Assembly (NCBI RefSeq): GCF_003581615.1
Contig: NZ_QXFH01000004.1
Coordinates: forward strand, 62,001-126,000
Origin: Flagellimonas lutimaris
GTDB lineage: Bacteria > Bacteroidota > Bacteroidia > Flavobacteriales > Flavobacteriaceae
DNA: 64,000 nucleotides
Reading direction: 5' to 3'
A model generated the notes under the pieces. The model worked only from the letters and a program-made list of their open reading frames with translations, was not told the origin of the DNA and did not search any database. Position numbers and translations under genes: made by a program. Of the stretch, positions 1 through 8,390 are shown piece after piece. Within the stretch, counting starts at the first letter, position 1. The number at the start of each line of letters is the position of its first letter.

Positions 1-395
1 ATAATGATGCTTCCAAACGGAACAGCATAACCTTCTGTAAATTTTTAGAGCCCGGTCATCTGGATTCTTTAAATTTTGGAAGTTTGGAATTTGCAATCAA
101 TTTTTTGGATGAAATAGGGATGGAAAATGTGCAGGCCCAATTGGAAAAACTATCAAAAAGAGCGTTGACGGCTTTTTCGGAATTGGATCTTTTGGAGCCG
201 ACCATTACAAAGAGAAAACAGCACAGTACCATTTTTAATATAAAGGGAGATGAGAAGCTCTTCAATAAATTAACGGAAGAAAATATAGTGGCATCCCTAA
301 GGGGAGGAGGTATTAGGTTGAGTTTTCATTTTTACAATACCGAAGAAGAGATAGATGTTATTGCAACACTATTAAAGCGTTGGTCGTCAAAGTGA
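1..395 (+). CDS. Class V aminotransferase / cysteine desulfurase-like protein, C-terminal part (partial)
   Basis: The reading frame is open from base 3 and stops at TGA 393-395, so only about 130 C-terminal residues are present; the start lies outside the window. The segment FLEPGHLDSLNFGSLEF and the late GGGIRLSFHFYN resemble the small C-terminal domain of PLP-dependent class V aminotransferases of the cysteine-desulfurase type. The PLP-binding lysine lies upstream and is not seen, so substrate cannot be inferred. The family assignment rests on pattern recognition of the C-terminal motifs only. Confidence 0.65.
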   Translation, partial: NDASKRNSITFCKFLEPGHLDSLNFGSLEFAINFLDEIGMENVQAQLEKLSKRALTAFSELDLLEPTITKRKQHSTIFNIKGDEKLFNKLTEENIVASLRGGGIRLSFHFYNTEEEIDVIATLLKRWSSK

Positions 396-538
396 TATAT
401 GACAAAAAATAGCAACTTTATTTGCTAAAAGTGACCTTGTGGTTAGGCGGATTTTATCAAATTGATAAATCGATTCTAACTTGTTGTAAATAAACAGTTT
501 TATGTATTGTTTTGTGCCGAAATTAAAATTGTAGTACC

Positions 539-835
539 ATGGCAATCAAGAAACAATACTTAAAAAGCAAGCCTGTTTGTAAAGTAACTTTTTCAGTTCC
601 TGCAGAAGAGGCAAAGACTGTTGCAGTAGTGGGAGATTTCAACAAATGGAATCCCAAGAAAAGCAGCTTGAAGAAATTGAAGAACGGAACCTTTAAAGGA
701 ACGTTTGATCTACCTGTAGAAAATAGCTACGAGTTTAGATATTTAATCGATGGCAATTATACCAACGATGCTGAGGCAGATCGTTTCCAGTGGAACGACT
801 ATGCCGGTGCAGAAAATGCGGTATTGGAAGTGTAA
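539..835 (+). CDS. Small isoamylase early-set (CBM48-like) domain protein
   Basis: A 98-residue protein that is almost entirely one Ig-like early-set domain. Residues 18-97 carry the family signs: VAVVGDFNKWN near residue 30, a FRYLIDG strand and a WNDYAG turn near the end. These modules are related to the glycogen-binding domains of branching enzymes, isoamylases and AMPK beta. No catalytic domain or signal peptide is present, so it is probably a cytoplasmic stand-alone module; carbohydrate binding is inferred from the family. It is a single-gene unit followed by a hairpin terminator and faces the convergent HAD gene. Confidence 0.85.
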   Translation: MAIKKQYLKSKPVCKVTFSVPAEEAKTVAVVGDFNKWNPKKSSLKKLKNGTFKGTFDLPVENSYEFRYLIDGNYTNDAEADRFQWNDYAGAENAVLEV

Positions 836-846
836 ATCATTGTTAA

Positions 847-884
847 GCCACCATCAAGTTCCCCAAACTGATGGTGGTTTTTCC
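847..884 (+). terminator. Intrinsic terminator after the early-set domain gene
   Basis: GCCACCATCA (847-856) pairs with TGATGGTGGT (869-878), giving a 10-bp stem with one G-U pair and a 12-nt loop, followed by a T-rich run. It lies between two convergent genes. Confidence 0.8.
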
Positions 885-908
885 TTTTTTAATTACCAGA
901 AGGGGCAG

Positions 909-1565
909 CTATTTTTTAAAAATAGAGGTGTCTATTTCCTTAAAAGAGGTGATGACATCATAATTCCATTTGCTATAGTCATTATTGGCCGAGTCCACGA
1001 TAATAATTTTTTTAGCCCTGGAATTTTCAGCAGCCAATATTCCTGAGGTCGAATCTTCAAAAATCAATGTTTCACTGGCATCGATATTTAAAACATCCAT
1101 AGCTTTTAAAAAGATTTCAGGGTGGGGTTTACTTTTTATCTTTCCATTGCTGTAAACGATTTGGTTCAAGTCAAAATATTTTTTTAGTTCCAAGTGTTCA
1201 AAATAGAACTGCAGATTGTATAGGTCGGAAGCCGTTGCAATGGTAAATGGGATATTGTTTTTGTCCAGATATTCCAAAAAATCCAAAACTCCGGGAGCTA
1301 GCTCCATCTTTTCTTTTAAACAGAGCGACTGGTAAATATCCTCTTTTTCTATACTTAAGGTTTTTATGTCGTCTTCTGATAAATCTTTGGAAAACAGGTT
1401 GGACATGATTTCGGCATTGTTTTTACCGTGGATTTTAAAGTTTTTTTCTTCGTGGGTAAGCGCTAAGGAATGCTTCTTTAAAAAAACATCCCAAGCCTGA
1501 TTATGTAAGTGGGTATCAAAAAAAAGGGTGCCATTAAAATCAAATATTACACCTTTTATTTCCAT
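909..1565 (-). CDS. HAD-superfamily phosphatase, beta-phosphoglucomutase-like
   Basis: About 218 residues. Motif I, FDFNGTLF, lies near the N-terminus with the nucleophile Asp and the acid/base-type position occupied by Asn (DxN instead of the usual DxD). Further on are the helical cap region, motif II with TIATAS, the lysine in KSKPHPEIF and motif IV EDSTSGILAA. This order fits subfamily I HAD hydrolases such as beta-phosphoglucomutase and small sugar-phosphate phosphatases. The ATG at 1565 is preferred over a TTG at 1574, which would add three residues. The DxN in motif I is odd because the second Asp is normally the general acid; this could slow hydrolysis or mark a specialised subgroup. 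Substrate unknown. Confidence 0.85.
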   Translation of the reverse strand: MEIKGVIFDFNGTLFFDTHLHNQAWDVFLKKHSLALTHEEKNFKIHGKNNAEIMSNLFSKDLSEDDIKTLSIEKEDIYQSLCLKEKMELAPGVLDFLEYLDKNNIPFTIATASDLYNLQFYFEHLELKKYFDLNQIVYSNGKIKSKPHPEIFLKAMDVLNIDASETLIFEDSTSGILAAENSRAKKIIIVDSANNDYSKWNYDVITSFKEIDTSIFKK

Positions 1566-1580
1566 AAAGTTCAAATTTGT

Positions 1581-1961
1581 TCAATTGTCGATTCTCCAAG
1601 GAGGGTTTAGTCTATTTTCTCCACCATGGAAAAGAATGAGTTGGTTTCCATCAAGATCTTTTAACCTTGCTTCTCTCCATAGCCATTTTTGGTCCGTGGG
1701 CTCCAAATCAAATTGAATCCCTTTTTGTTTCAAAATTTCAACCTGCTCATCTAAATTTTTGCACTCAAAATAAACGTAAATACCTTCTCCTTTTGGCAAC
1801 TCCTCTGTTTGGTGCAAAGAAAATGTGGAATCCCCATCTGGACATTCGAATCTTGCGTAATGGGGAAGGGATTTAACGATTAATTTTAACCCTAAGGTTT
1901 CATAAAAAGGGATTGATTTTGTTAAATCAAGCGAAGGGACCGTTATCTGGTTTAAATTCAT
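1581..1961 (-). CDS. VOC (glyoxalase/bleomycin-resistance fold) family protein
   Basis: A 126-residue protein opening with a typical VOC first strand (MNLNQITVPSLDL) and the KSIPFYETLGLKLIVK helix-strand, then an ARFECPDG strand and the closing RLKDLDGNQLILFHGG, where the metal-site Glu is replaced by the Gln/Leu region. It holds one complete beta-alpha-beta-beta-beta pair set, as small VOC proteins do. Family members are metal-dependent lyases, isomerases or dioxygenases, or binding proteins; the substrate cannot be told from the sequence. It lies 15 bp upstream of the HAD gene on the same strand and is probably co-transcribed with it. Confidence 0.85.
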   Translation of the reverse strand: MNLNQITVPSLDLTKSIPFYETLGLKLIVKSLPHYARFECPDGDSTFSLHQTEELPKGEGIYVYFECKNLDEQVEILKQKGIQFDLEPTDQKWLWREARLKDLDGNQLILFHGGENRLNPPWRIDN

Positions 1962-1970
1962 TGAAAGGGT

Positions 1971-2399
1971 CTATTTGGTCCAATAATCAACCACGAGAAC
2001 ATCCGCTATGTGTGGACCTACAATATCGCCAAAGGCCACATGGTCGGGATGGGTAAGATAGGTGTCTCGGTCAGCTTCACTGCTAAAGGTCAATAAATAG
2101 CAATGGGTGAGTTCCTTGTTTAGGTTTTCCGGACTGTTGTTCATGCCCCATTCGTAGCCTTTTATTTCGGAAATTTTTGATGGCAATGCATTAAATGCCT
2201 CTTCCACTTGTTGTACCTCTTCAGCGCTCGATGTCTCCTTAAATTTGAACAATACTACGTGGCGCAATTGAGGCCCCGTTACTTCTTCTGTTTTTTCCAC
2301 AGTTTCTTCTTCTTGTTCTTCGGCGGTTTCTTTTTTGGTTTGATCGCCACAACTGGCAAATAATAGCGCGGCAAAAAGGGTAATAGCGGTGGTTTTCAT
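1971..2399 (-). CDS. Dabb-domain lipoprotein (stress-responsive alpha/beta barrel)
   Basis: 142 residues. The N-terminus is a lipoprotein signal (MKTTAITLFAALLFASC, lipobox-like ending at Cys17), followed by an acidic Glu/Thr-rich linker of about 25 residues. The remaining 100 residues form a Dabb domain: LRHVVLFKFKETSS, a helix with AEEVQQVEEAFNAL, then HCYLLTFSSEADRDTYLTHP and VGPHIADVLVVDYW. Dabb domains are dimeric ferredoxin-like barrels. The lipid anchor places this one in the periplasm or outer membrane. Biochemical role unknown. It ends 9 bp before the VOC gene, suggesting one transcript. Confidence 0.88.
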   Translation of the reverse strand: MKTTAITLFAALLFASCGDQTKKETAEEQEEETVEKTEEVTGPQLRHVVLFKFKETSSAEEVQQVEEAFNALPSKISEIKGYEWGMNNSPENLNKELTHCYLLTFSSEADRDTYLTHPDHVAFGDIVGPHIADVLVVDYWTK

Positions 2400-2788
2400 G
2401 GGAATTACTTGTTTATACTGATTTGAATCAAATGTACAATTTTACAGATTAGTACTGTTCCTGGTTGTACATCAACTATTTTACCGTCACCCTGAACTTG
2501 TTTCAGGGTCTCATATGCTTTTTTTCATGATTGATGGGATGCTGAAACCAGTTCAGTATGACGCACAAATATTTTTATGTGGAGGAAGGCTCCTTTTCCC
2601 AAAGGGAAATTCAAAATGTGGCAGCATCGTTTCGGTTAATCGGTAAGGTTTTGAACAATTGTAGGCTGCAAGAGCCATGAAACTCAGGTTAGCTGAATAT
2701 GACCATAAATTCCTGGATATTTTTAAAGAACTATCCACTTAATTATCAAAGATTATTGATTTTTTCCTAGTGGAAAATAGAACATGAA
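2400..2788. other. 389-bp intergenic stretch with one palindromic repeat
   Basis: No gene that I can support. It carries one complete dispersed inverted-repeat element (2486-2562). To its right, a short open frame ends in MKLRLAEYDHKFLDIFKEL and could be a remnant of a gene's 3' end, but it is too short to call. Confidence 0.6.
2486..2562. repeat. Dispersed ~75-bp inverted-repeat element, copy 1
   Basis: The element starts GTCACCCTGAACTTGTTTC and ends with the imperfect inverse GCTGAAACCAGTTCAGTATG followed by AC. The arms pair over about 25 bp with a few mismatches, leaving a short central loop. It belongs to the same family as the elements at 4285-4357 and 40528-40602, which also run from GTCA to TGAC and are 73-77 bp long. 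Confidence 0.8.
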
Positions 2789-3355
2789 TCAATTTTGAGC
2801 ATTGCTGCCAAATGTTTTTATTATCGTTTTGTACTTTACTACCTTTATTTTTCCATTTGTTGGAATCATATTTTGCCACACCCAATTATAATGTTCAATT
2901 ATCTTTTCTGCACTTAAATGAGGTCTTTCACCCGTAGTATGTCCGTCTGCAACTACAGTTACCTCGTAATCTTTTGTCAAAGCTGATTGTACTGTGGATT
3001 CAACACAAAAGTCAGTTGCGCACCCTGTTAGTACCAATTCTTGTACACCCAATTCCGCGAGTTTGTCCTGAAGTTCAGATTTATAGAAAACATCATTGGC
3101 ATATTTGTCCAGTAGTATATCTGTTGGTTTAATCAGGAGTTCGTTCAATAATTCCCACTCCAATGTGTTTTTTTCAAATTCCCCTGTACCATTTCCATCA
3201 TGCTGGACAAAAATGACAGGAAATCCTTCTTTACGAAATATATCTGCAAGTCTGTTTATTCTGTTTATTACTCCAATTGCATCAAATCGTGGAGTTTTGG
3301 GTGTGAATGAGCCTTTTTGCATATCAATTATAAGGAGGGCTTTATCACTTTCCAT
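2789..3355 (-). CDS. Isochorismatase-family cysteine hydrolase
   Basis: 188 residues with the complete catalytic pattern of the family: Asp in LLIIDMQKGSF near residue 11, Lys in LLDKYANDVF near residue 85, and the nucleophile Cys in LTGCATDFCVESTVQSAL near residue 118. Length and motif order match stand-alone cysteine hydrolases (nicotinamidase, isochorismatase and N-carbamoyl amidase relatives). Substrate is not determinable. The last 20 residues (NGKIKVVKYKTIIKTFGS) are a short tail beyond the core fold. It is not clearly in an operon: thyA ends 83 bp upstream on the same strand. Confidence 0.88.
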   Translation of the reverse strand: MESDKALLIIDMQKGSFTPKTPRFDAIGVINRINRLADIFRKEGFPVIFVQHDGNGTGEFEKNTLEWELLNELLIKPTDILLDKYANDVFYKSELQDKLAELGVQELVLTGCATDFCVESTVQSALTKDYEVTVVADGHTTGERPHLSAEKIIEHYNWVWQNMIPTNGKIKVVKYKTIIKTFGSNAQN

Positions 3356-3438
3356 TTATTAAATTTTCACCAACTTTTTAAGATTAAAAAAATCCACATA
3401 CAACCAAAATCATCGTAAAATAATTCCTTTTGCTGCAT

Positions 3439-4263
3439 TTACACTGCCACAACCCCCTTAATATGCGGATGCGGGTCGTAGTTCAAGAGCTCGAAATCAT
3501 CAAAGGTAAAAGAGAAGATGTCCTTTACTTCAGGGTTGATTTTCATGGTGGGCAAGGAGCGTGGGTCACGGCTCAATTGCAGTTCCACCTGCTCCATATG
3601 GTTGTTGTAAATGTGCGCGTCACCAAAGGTGTGGATAAACTCCCCGGGCTGGTAGCCACATACTTGCGCCATCATCATGGTAAACAGAGCGTAGGAGGCA
3701 ATGTTAAAAGGTACTCCCAAAAAGATGTCCGCACTACGTTGGTACAATTGGCAAGATAGTTTCCCATCGGCCACATAAAACTGGAAAAAAGCATGGCAGG
3801 GTGGGAGAGCGGCCTTTCCATTGGCCACATTTTCTGCAAACGAAACCGAGGTGTCAGGCAATACGCTGGGGTTCCATGCAGAAACCAACATTCTACGACT
3901 GTTCGGATTGCTTTTCAAGGTATCGACTACTTCCTTGATCTGATCAATTTCTTCGCTGTTCCAATTGCGCCATTGGTGTCCGTAAACTGGGCCCAGATCG
4001 CCATTTTCATCGGCCCACTCGTTCCAAATACGCACGCCGTTCTCTTGGAGATATCCAATATTGGTATCCCCTTTTAAAAACCATAACAATTCGTGGACAA
4101 TGGATTTGAGGTGCAATTTTTTGGTGGTCACCATAGGAAAGCCCTCGGAGAGGTCAAATCGCATTTGATAGCCAAAAACACTCAAGGTTCCTGTTCCTGT
4201 GCGGTCCCCTTTTTGGTTTCCGTGCTCCAATACGTGTTTAAGAAGGTCGTGGTATTGTTTCAT
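3439..4263 (-). CDS. thyA: Thymidylate synthase
   Basis: A 274-residue ThyA that converts dUMP to dTMP with methylene-tetrahydrofolate. The motifs are all there: [13 protein letters not shown] near the start, [12 protein letters not shown], the catalytic Cys in [12 protein letters not shown], the phosphate-binding Arg in [17 protein letters not shown], and [10 protein letters not shown] short Bacteroidota-type insertion lies just before the catalytic Cys. The frame stays open for another 32 codons upstream, but that part encodes a dispersed repeat, so the start is the ATG at 4263 (MKQYHDLL), which fits the normal family length. The next upstream gene is a nucleoside transporter, which fits pyrimidine deoxynucleotide supply. 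Confidence 0.97.
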   Translation of the reverse strand: MKQYHDLLKHVLEHGNQKGDRTGTGTLSVFGYQMRFDLSEGFPMVTTKKLHLKSIVHELLWFLKGDTNIGYLQENGVRIWNEWADENGDLGPVYGHQWRNWNSEEIDQIKEVVDTLKSNPNSRRMLVSAWNPSVLPDTSVSFAENVANGKAALPPCHAFFQFYVADGKLSCQLYQRSADIFLGVPFNIASYALFTMMMAQVCGYQPGEFIHTFGDAHIYNNHMEQVELQLSRDPRSLPTMKINPEVKDIFSFTFDDFELLNYDPHPHIKGVVAV

Positions 4264-4284
4264 GCTGTCTGTTCCGTTAATAAT

Positions 4285-4357
4285 GTCATTTCGAACGAAT
4301 AAAAGAGGAGAAATCCAAGACATCTCGACTACGCTCAAGGTAACTGCTCGATGTGAC
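4285..4357. repeat. Dispersed ~75-bp inverted-repeat element, copy 2
   Basis: A 73-bp element running from GTCATTTCGAACGAATAAA to TGCTCGATGTGAC, so its ends are inverse (GTCAnnnCGA / TCGnnnTGAC). It contains an internal copy of the CATCTCGACTACGCTC half-unit. It lies in the gap between nupC and thyA, ending 22 bp upstream of the thyA start codon, and is responsible for the false N-terminal extension of that frame. Confidence 0.75.
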
Positions 4358-4447
4358 AAAAAATCAATCCATCGAAATTACTTCAATAATCAAATTTTTT
4401 AAATAGAAAATGGAAAGACTTATAAAAACTTTATTAACGGTGAAGTG

Positions 4448-5908
4448 TTACCCTAAAATCATCCCAGCAATGGTGGCGGACAACAATGAAGCTAATGATC
4501 CCCCCAAAACGGCCTTCATTCCAAAGGAGGAAAGTACCTTGCGTTGACCAGGAGCCAAAGAACCAATACCTCCAATTTGAATTCCGATTGAGGCAAAGTT
4601 GGCAAAGCCACAGAGCATATAGGTGGCCATAATCACAGACTTATTGTAAGAGAAATGTACGCCGCTTGTTACATCTTTAAGGTCTGCCAGTTGAATATAC
4701 CCGATAAACTCACTTGCGGCCAATTTTATCCCAAGTAGTTGTCCCATGAGCATAATGTCCTCGTTGGCGACACCAATTAACCACATGAGCGGGGCAAAAA
4801 CGGTTCCGAGAATGGCTTCGAGAGAGAAATTTTCATAAGGGGAATTGGCGGCAATCCAGCTATTAAAAGTGGTCACGTCACCAATCCATCCCAAAATCCC
4901 GTTCATCATGGCAATGAAAGCCACAAATACCAAAAGCATGGCACCAACGTTTAAGGCAAGTTTTAACCCTTCGGTGGTTCCATTGGCAATGGCATCCAAG
5001 ATGTTGGCCCCAATTTTTTCCGAGGAAACCTCTACCTCGGTGTTTACTTCTTCGGTTTGTGGGTATAATATTTTTGAAATGACTATGGCGCCGGGAGCTG
5101 CCATTACCGATGCGGCCAAAAGGTGTTTGGCGAATATTAATCGTAACTCGGGATCATCTCCACCTAAAAATCCAATATATGCGGCCAATACGGCTCCGGC
5201 TACGGTGGCCATTCCGCCGATCATCACCAAAAGGATTTCGGATTTGTTCATTTTTTCCAAGTAGGCCTTGATCAACAAAGGAGCCTCGGTTTGCCCCAAA
5301 AAGATGTTACCAGCTACGGAAAGGCTTTCTGCTCCAGAAATACCCAATGTTTTGGAAAGTAACCAAGCCATCCATTTTACCACAACCTGGATAACGCCCA
5401 AGTAGTAGAGAACAGAGGTCAAGGCTGAGAAAAATATAATCGTAGGTAATACCTGAAAAGCAAAAATATAGCCAAAGGTATCCATATCTACTACAAGCCC
5501 TTCAAACAGGAATTGACTGCCTGCACGGGTAAAGTCAAGAATACTAACAAAAATACTTCCTACCTGCTCAAAGATGTATTGAACCAATGGAATCTTTAAT
5601 ACCCCTATGGCAATCAATACTTGTAATGATAAACCAATACCTACCGTTTTCCAGTTGATGGCTTTTCTGTTGGAACTGAAAAAAAATGAAATTAAAATGA
5701 GCACTGCCATACCCAATGCACCTCTCAACAAAGTAGTAATGGTAAAACCTTGGTTGGGGATTATTTCTGCCACTTCCTCTTGAGGAATACTCTCTGTAAT
5801 AGTTGAGCCAATGGCTACATTAAGTGAATCAGCGGGTAACGAACTTTGGCCGAAAGCGACCGAACAAACTAGTAAAAGTAAGAGTAAACTTTGGGTCTTT
5901 TTCGCCAT
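4448..5908 (-). CDS. NupC/CNT-type concentrative nucleoside transporter
   Basis: 486 residues. A signal-like N-terminus (LLLLLLVCSVAFGQ) precedes a periplasmic stretch of about 35 residues and then some 8-10 membrane segments. The signature regions GLLxG-type motifs of CNT transporters are visible as IFLGQTEAPLLIKAYLEKM, MATVAGAVLAAYIGFL and the late LCGFANFASIGIQIGGIG. This family takes up nucleosides with Na+ or H+. The extra cleaved-type N-terminus is common in Bacteroidota members. It starts 9 bp after the bifunctional nuclease gene and is probably co-transcribed with it. Position before thyA and the presence of a deoxynucleoside kinase elsewhere in the window fit nucleoside salvage. Confidence 0.92.
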   Translation of the reverse strand: MAKKTQSLLLLLLVCSVAFGQSSLPADSLNVAIGSTITESIPQEEVAEIIPNQGFTITTLLRGALGMAVLILISFFFSSNRKAINWKTVGIGLSLQVLIAIGVLKIPLVQYIFEQVGSIFVSILDFTRAGSQFLFEGLVVDMDTFGYIFAFQVLPTIIFFSALTSVLYYLGVIQVVVKWMAWLLSKTLGISGAESLSVAGNIFLGQTEAPLLIKAYLEKMNKSEILLVMIGGMATVAGAVLAAYIGFLGGDDPELRLIFAKHLLAASVMAAPGAIVISKILYPQTEEVNTEVEVSSEKIGANILDAIANGTTEGLKLALNVGAMLLVFVAFIAMMNGILGWIGDVTTFNSWIAANSPYENFSLEAILGTVFAPLMWLIGVANEDIMLMGQLLGIKLAASEFIGYIQLADLKDVTSGVHFSYNKSVIMATYMLCGFANFASIGIQIGGIGSLAPGQRKVLSSFGMKAVLGGSLASLLSATIAGMILG

Positions 5909-5917
5909 GTAAGTTTT

Positions 5918-6547
5918 TTATTTGCGCTTGGAAATTTCATCCCTCAATTTGGCAGCCTTTTCGTAGTCTTCGCTGGCTACTGCCTTATCCAACTCTTTAT
6001 GGAGTTCTTTTAGAGACATTTCTCGGTAACCGTGGGTGTCGGAACCGGATTCTATCTCTACTGCTTCGCCTTCTTGAAGGATTTCATCGACCATGATGCT
6101 GTCGTCATCGTCTTCACTCTTCTCCTTGGAAGAAAATTTCAAGAAGATTCCTGCTTTGTCCAAAATAGTCTTGTAAGTAAAAATAGGAGCGTTGAACCTA
6201 AGGGCCAGTGCAATAGCATCGCTGGTTCTTGCATCAATGATTTCTTCTTCTTCCCCTCGTTCACAAATTAGGCTGGAGTAAAACACGCCATCCACCAATT
6301 TATGGATAATCACCTGTTTGACCACAATCTTAAACCTGTCCGCAAAGTTTTTGAACAAATCATGGGTCAAGGGCCTGGGCGGTTTTATCTCTTTCTCCAA
6401 AGCAATGGCAATGGACTGTGCCTCAAATGCGCCTATAACAATGGGAAGTTTTCTGTCTCCCTCCTCCTCATTTAAAATAAGGGCATACGCGCCATTTTGT
6501 GTTTGGCTGTATGATATCCCCTTTATTTTTAACCGTACTAAACTCAT
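5918..6547 (-). CDS. Bifunctional nuclease (DUF151) with C-terminal UVR motif
   Basis: 209 residues. Residues 1-135 form the BFN/DUF151 domain (LPIVIGAFEAQSIAIALE, LTHDLF and ARTSDAIALALRFNAPIF are diagnostic). An acidic linker follows, and the last 35 residues are a UvrB/UvrC-type UVR motif (LDKAVASEDYEKAAKLRDEI). DUF151 proteins have been described as nucleases; the UVR helix pair normally mediates protein contacts. The ATG at 6547 is chosen because a strong Shine-Dalgarno-like GGAGGAGA lies just before it (6552-6559), which is unusual in this genome; the longer upstream frame runs through the etf terminator hairpin. Confidence 0.93.
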   Translation of the reverse strand: MSLVRLKIKGISYSQTQNGAYALILNEEEGDRKLPIVIGAFEAQSIAIALEKEIKPPRPLTHDLFKNFADRFKIVVKQVIIHKLVDGVFYSSLICERGEEEEIIDARTSDAIALALRFNAPIFTYKTILDKAGIFLKFSSKEKSEDDDDSIMVDEILQEGEAVEIESGSDTHGYREMSLKELHKELDKAVASEDYEKAAKLRDEISKRK

Positions 6548-6560
6548 ATATCTCCTCCTA

Positions 6561-6612
6561 AAGCAAAAGGGCCGTTCAAATAAGTGGCTTTGCCAGTTAT
6601 CTGAACAGCCCC
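6561..6612 (-). terminator. Long hairpin terminator after etfBA
   Basis: On the minus strand GGGCTGTTCAGATAA pairs with TTATTTGAACGGCCC through about 15 bp with two G-U pairs, capped by an inner TGGC-AAA-GCCA hairpin and followed by TTTTGC. It lies between etfA and the bifunctional nuclease gene, so nuclease transcription must restart here or read through. Confidence 0.85.
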
Positions 6613-6636
6613 TTGCAATGGGCAAATTAACAAAAT

Positions 6637-7605
6637 TTAAGCGTTTTGGGCTTTAAATTCTTTTAATTTTTCGATGAGTTCGGGCACTACCTCAAAGGCA
6701 TCCCCAACTATTCCATAATCTGCCGCCTTAAAGAAAGGAGCTTCGGGATCATTATTGATGACCACTTTTACTTTGGATGAACTTACTCCTGCCAAATGCT
6801 GGATAGCTCCGGAGATACCAATGGCAATGTAAAGATTACTTGCTACTGGCTTTCCTGTTTGTCCAACATGTTCGCTATGTGGGCGCCATCCCATATCGGA
6901 TACTGGCTTGGAGCAAGCGGTTGCCGCTCCCAAGACATCGGCCAATTCTTCGACCATGCCCCAGTTTTCGGGTCCTTTAAGTCCTCTACCGCCTGATACA
7001 ACTATATCTGCATCTGCGATGGTTACTTTACCTGTTACCCTGTCCACTTCTGCGGATTTAACACTAAAGGCATCCTCGTTCAATGATGGGTCAAAGTCCT
7101 CAACAGAAGCAGAAACATTATTTTCCATAACCCCGAAGGCATTATTGGATACTCCAATAATCTTGATTTCAGATGAAATTTCGGTAAATGCGAACCCTTT
7201 ATTACTGAAAGCCGTTCGCTTCACTACGAAGGGCGAAGTACTTTCTGGGGCTTCCACTACATTGGGTACATATCCAGCAGTCAATTTTGCAGTAAGGATA
7301 GGGGCCAAAAACTTGGTGTCCGCACTGGAACTTAAGATAATTACTTTGGCATCTTCTGCTTTTGCGGCCTGTGCCAAGGTTTCGGCGTAGGCTTTGGCAT
7401 TGAACGTCGCCAATGATTCATCGGAAACCTTTAAAACCTTGGAAACTCCATATGTTCCCAAAGAGGCATCATCTTCAGCATTAAAAGAAACTGCGGTAAC
7501 TGTTGTGCCTAGTTCTTGAGCCACTTTATGTGCGTAAGAGGCTACTTCGAAGGCATTTTTTTTGAATTTTCCCTTAAGGGATTCTGTATATATTAGTACT
7601 GACAT
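6637..7605 (-). CDS. etfA: Electron transfer flavoprotein subunit alpha
   Basis: 322 residues. The FAD-binding C-terminal half is unmistakable: VSGGRGLKGPENWG, SDMGWRPHSEHVGQTGKPV, LYIAIGISGAIQHLAGV and INNDPEAPFFKAADYGIVGD. The N-terminal half is the adenine-nucleotide-hydrolase-like domain I. With EtfB it forms a soluble heterodimer that carries electrons from acyl-CoA and other dehydrogenases to ETF:quinone oxidoreductase. It lies 16 bp behind etfB in the usual order and is closed by a long terminator hairpin. Expression probably depends on the divergent region upstream of etfB, which carries a perfect palindrome. Confidence 0.97.
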   Translation of the reverse strand: MSVLIYTESLKGKFKKNAFEVASYAHKVAQELGTTVTAVSFNAEDDASLGTYGVSKVLKVSDESLATFNAKAYAETLAQAAKAEDAKVIILSSSADTKFLAPILTAKLTAGYVPNVVEAPESTSPFVVKRTAFSNKGFAFTEISSEIKIIGVSNNAFGVMENNVSASVEDFDPSLNEDAFSVKSAEVDRVTGKVTIADADIVVSGGRGLKGPENWGMVEELADVLGAATACSKPVSDMGWRPHSEHVGQTGKPVASNLYIAIGISGAIQHLAGVSSSKVKVVINNDPEAPFFKAADYGIVGDAFEVVPELIEKLKEFKAQNA

Positions 7606-7621
7606 AATTTCTTAATCTTGT

Positions 7622-8368
7622 TTAGATAACTTTAGCTTCGTTGTGCAGTAGTTCGACCAATTCACCTACGTTTCCGGCATCGACCAATTTAACGGGGCCT
7701 TTAGCCGCAGGTTTTTCAAATTTTTGGTCTTGAGTAGGCTGTGCGGCATCAACAGGTTCGACCACGTTCAAGGCCTTTTTTCGAGCCATCATAATACCTC
7801 TCATGTTAGGAATGCGAAGATCACTTTCTTCAACCAATCCTTTTTGACCTCCAATGATTAGGGGAAGCGAAGCGGTTATTTTTTCCTTACCTCCATCAAT
7901 TTCGCGAACAGCGGTTGCATTCGACCCATCGATTTCCAATCCTATACAGGTGTTTACAAAGTTCATGTCCAATAATGTGGCAAGTATTCCAGGAACCATG
8001 CCACCATTGTAGTCGATGGATTCCCGTCCGGCAATTACAAGGTCATAATCACCATTTTTTACCACTTCTGCCAGCTGTTGGGCCACAAAAAAACCATCTT
8101 TTGGCTCAGCATTTACCCTAATGGCCTCATCGGCACCAATAGCAAGTGCTTTTCTAATGGTCGGCTCGGTCTGCTGACCTCCAACGGTGACTACATGGAC
8201 GGTAGCTCCTTGCTTTTCCTTGAACCACATGGCACGGGTTAATCCAAATTCATCATTTGGATTAATAACAAATTGAACCCCGTTTGTGTCAAACTTGGTA
8301 TCGCCTTCCGTAAAATTGATTTTGGAAGTAGTATCCGGTACGTTGCTTATGCAAACTAAAATCTTCAT
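7622..8368 (-). CDS. etfB: Electron transfer flavoprotein subunit beta
   Basis: 248 residues, the normal EtfB length. It starts MKILVCISNVPDTTSKINF and shows the AMP-binding fold pattern INPNDEFGLTRAMWFKE, VIAGRESIDYNGGMVPGILA and the recognition-loop region LRIPNMRGIMMARKKAL. It partners EtfA. First gene of the etfBA unit; a TATATTTG -7 box is placed 22-29 bases before the start codon, and the 28-bp palindrome begins 14 bp further upstream, where a -33 element would be expected. Confidence 0.97.
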   Translation of the reverse strand: MKILVCISNVPDTTSKINFTEGDTKFDTNGVQFVINPNDEFGLTRAMWFKEKQGATVHVVTVGGQQTEPTIRKALAIGADEAIRVNAEPKDGFFVAQQLAEVVKNGDYDLVIAGRESIDYNGGMVPGILATLLDMNFVNTCIGLEIDGSNATAVREIDGGKEKITASLPLIIGGQKGLVEESDLRIPNMRGIMMARKKALNVVEPVDAAQPTQDQKFEKPAAKGPVKLVDAGNVGELVELLHNEAKVI

Positions 8369-8390
8369 ATATACTTAAGGTTTGTGTGCC

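Noticed and set aside
2553..2744. Short frames between the first repeat element and the cysteine hydrolase gene, including one ending MKLRLAEYDHKFLDIFKEL
   Set aside because: Too short, interrupted by stops upstream and with no recognisable family; could be a gene remnant but not supportable.
4264..4359. N-terminal extension of ThyA by 32 codons
   Set aside because: The extra residues are encoded by a dispersed repeat element; the normal family N-terminus begins at 4263.
6548..6625. N-terminal extension of the bifunctional nuclease
   Set aside because: It would be translated through the etf terminator hairpin, and a strong Shine-Dalgarno-like site precedes the ATG at 6547.
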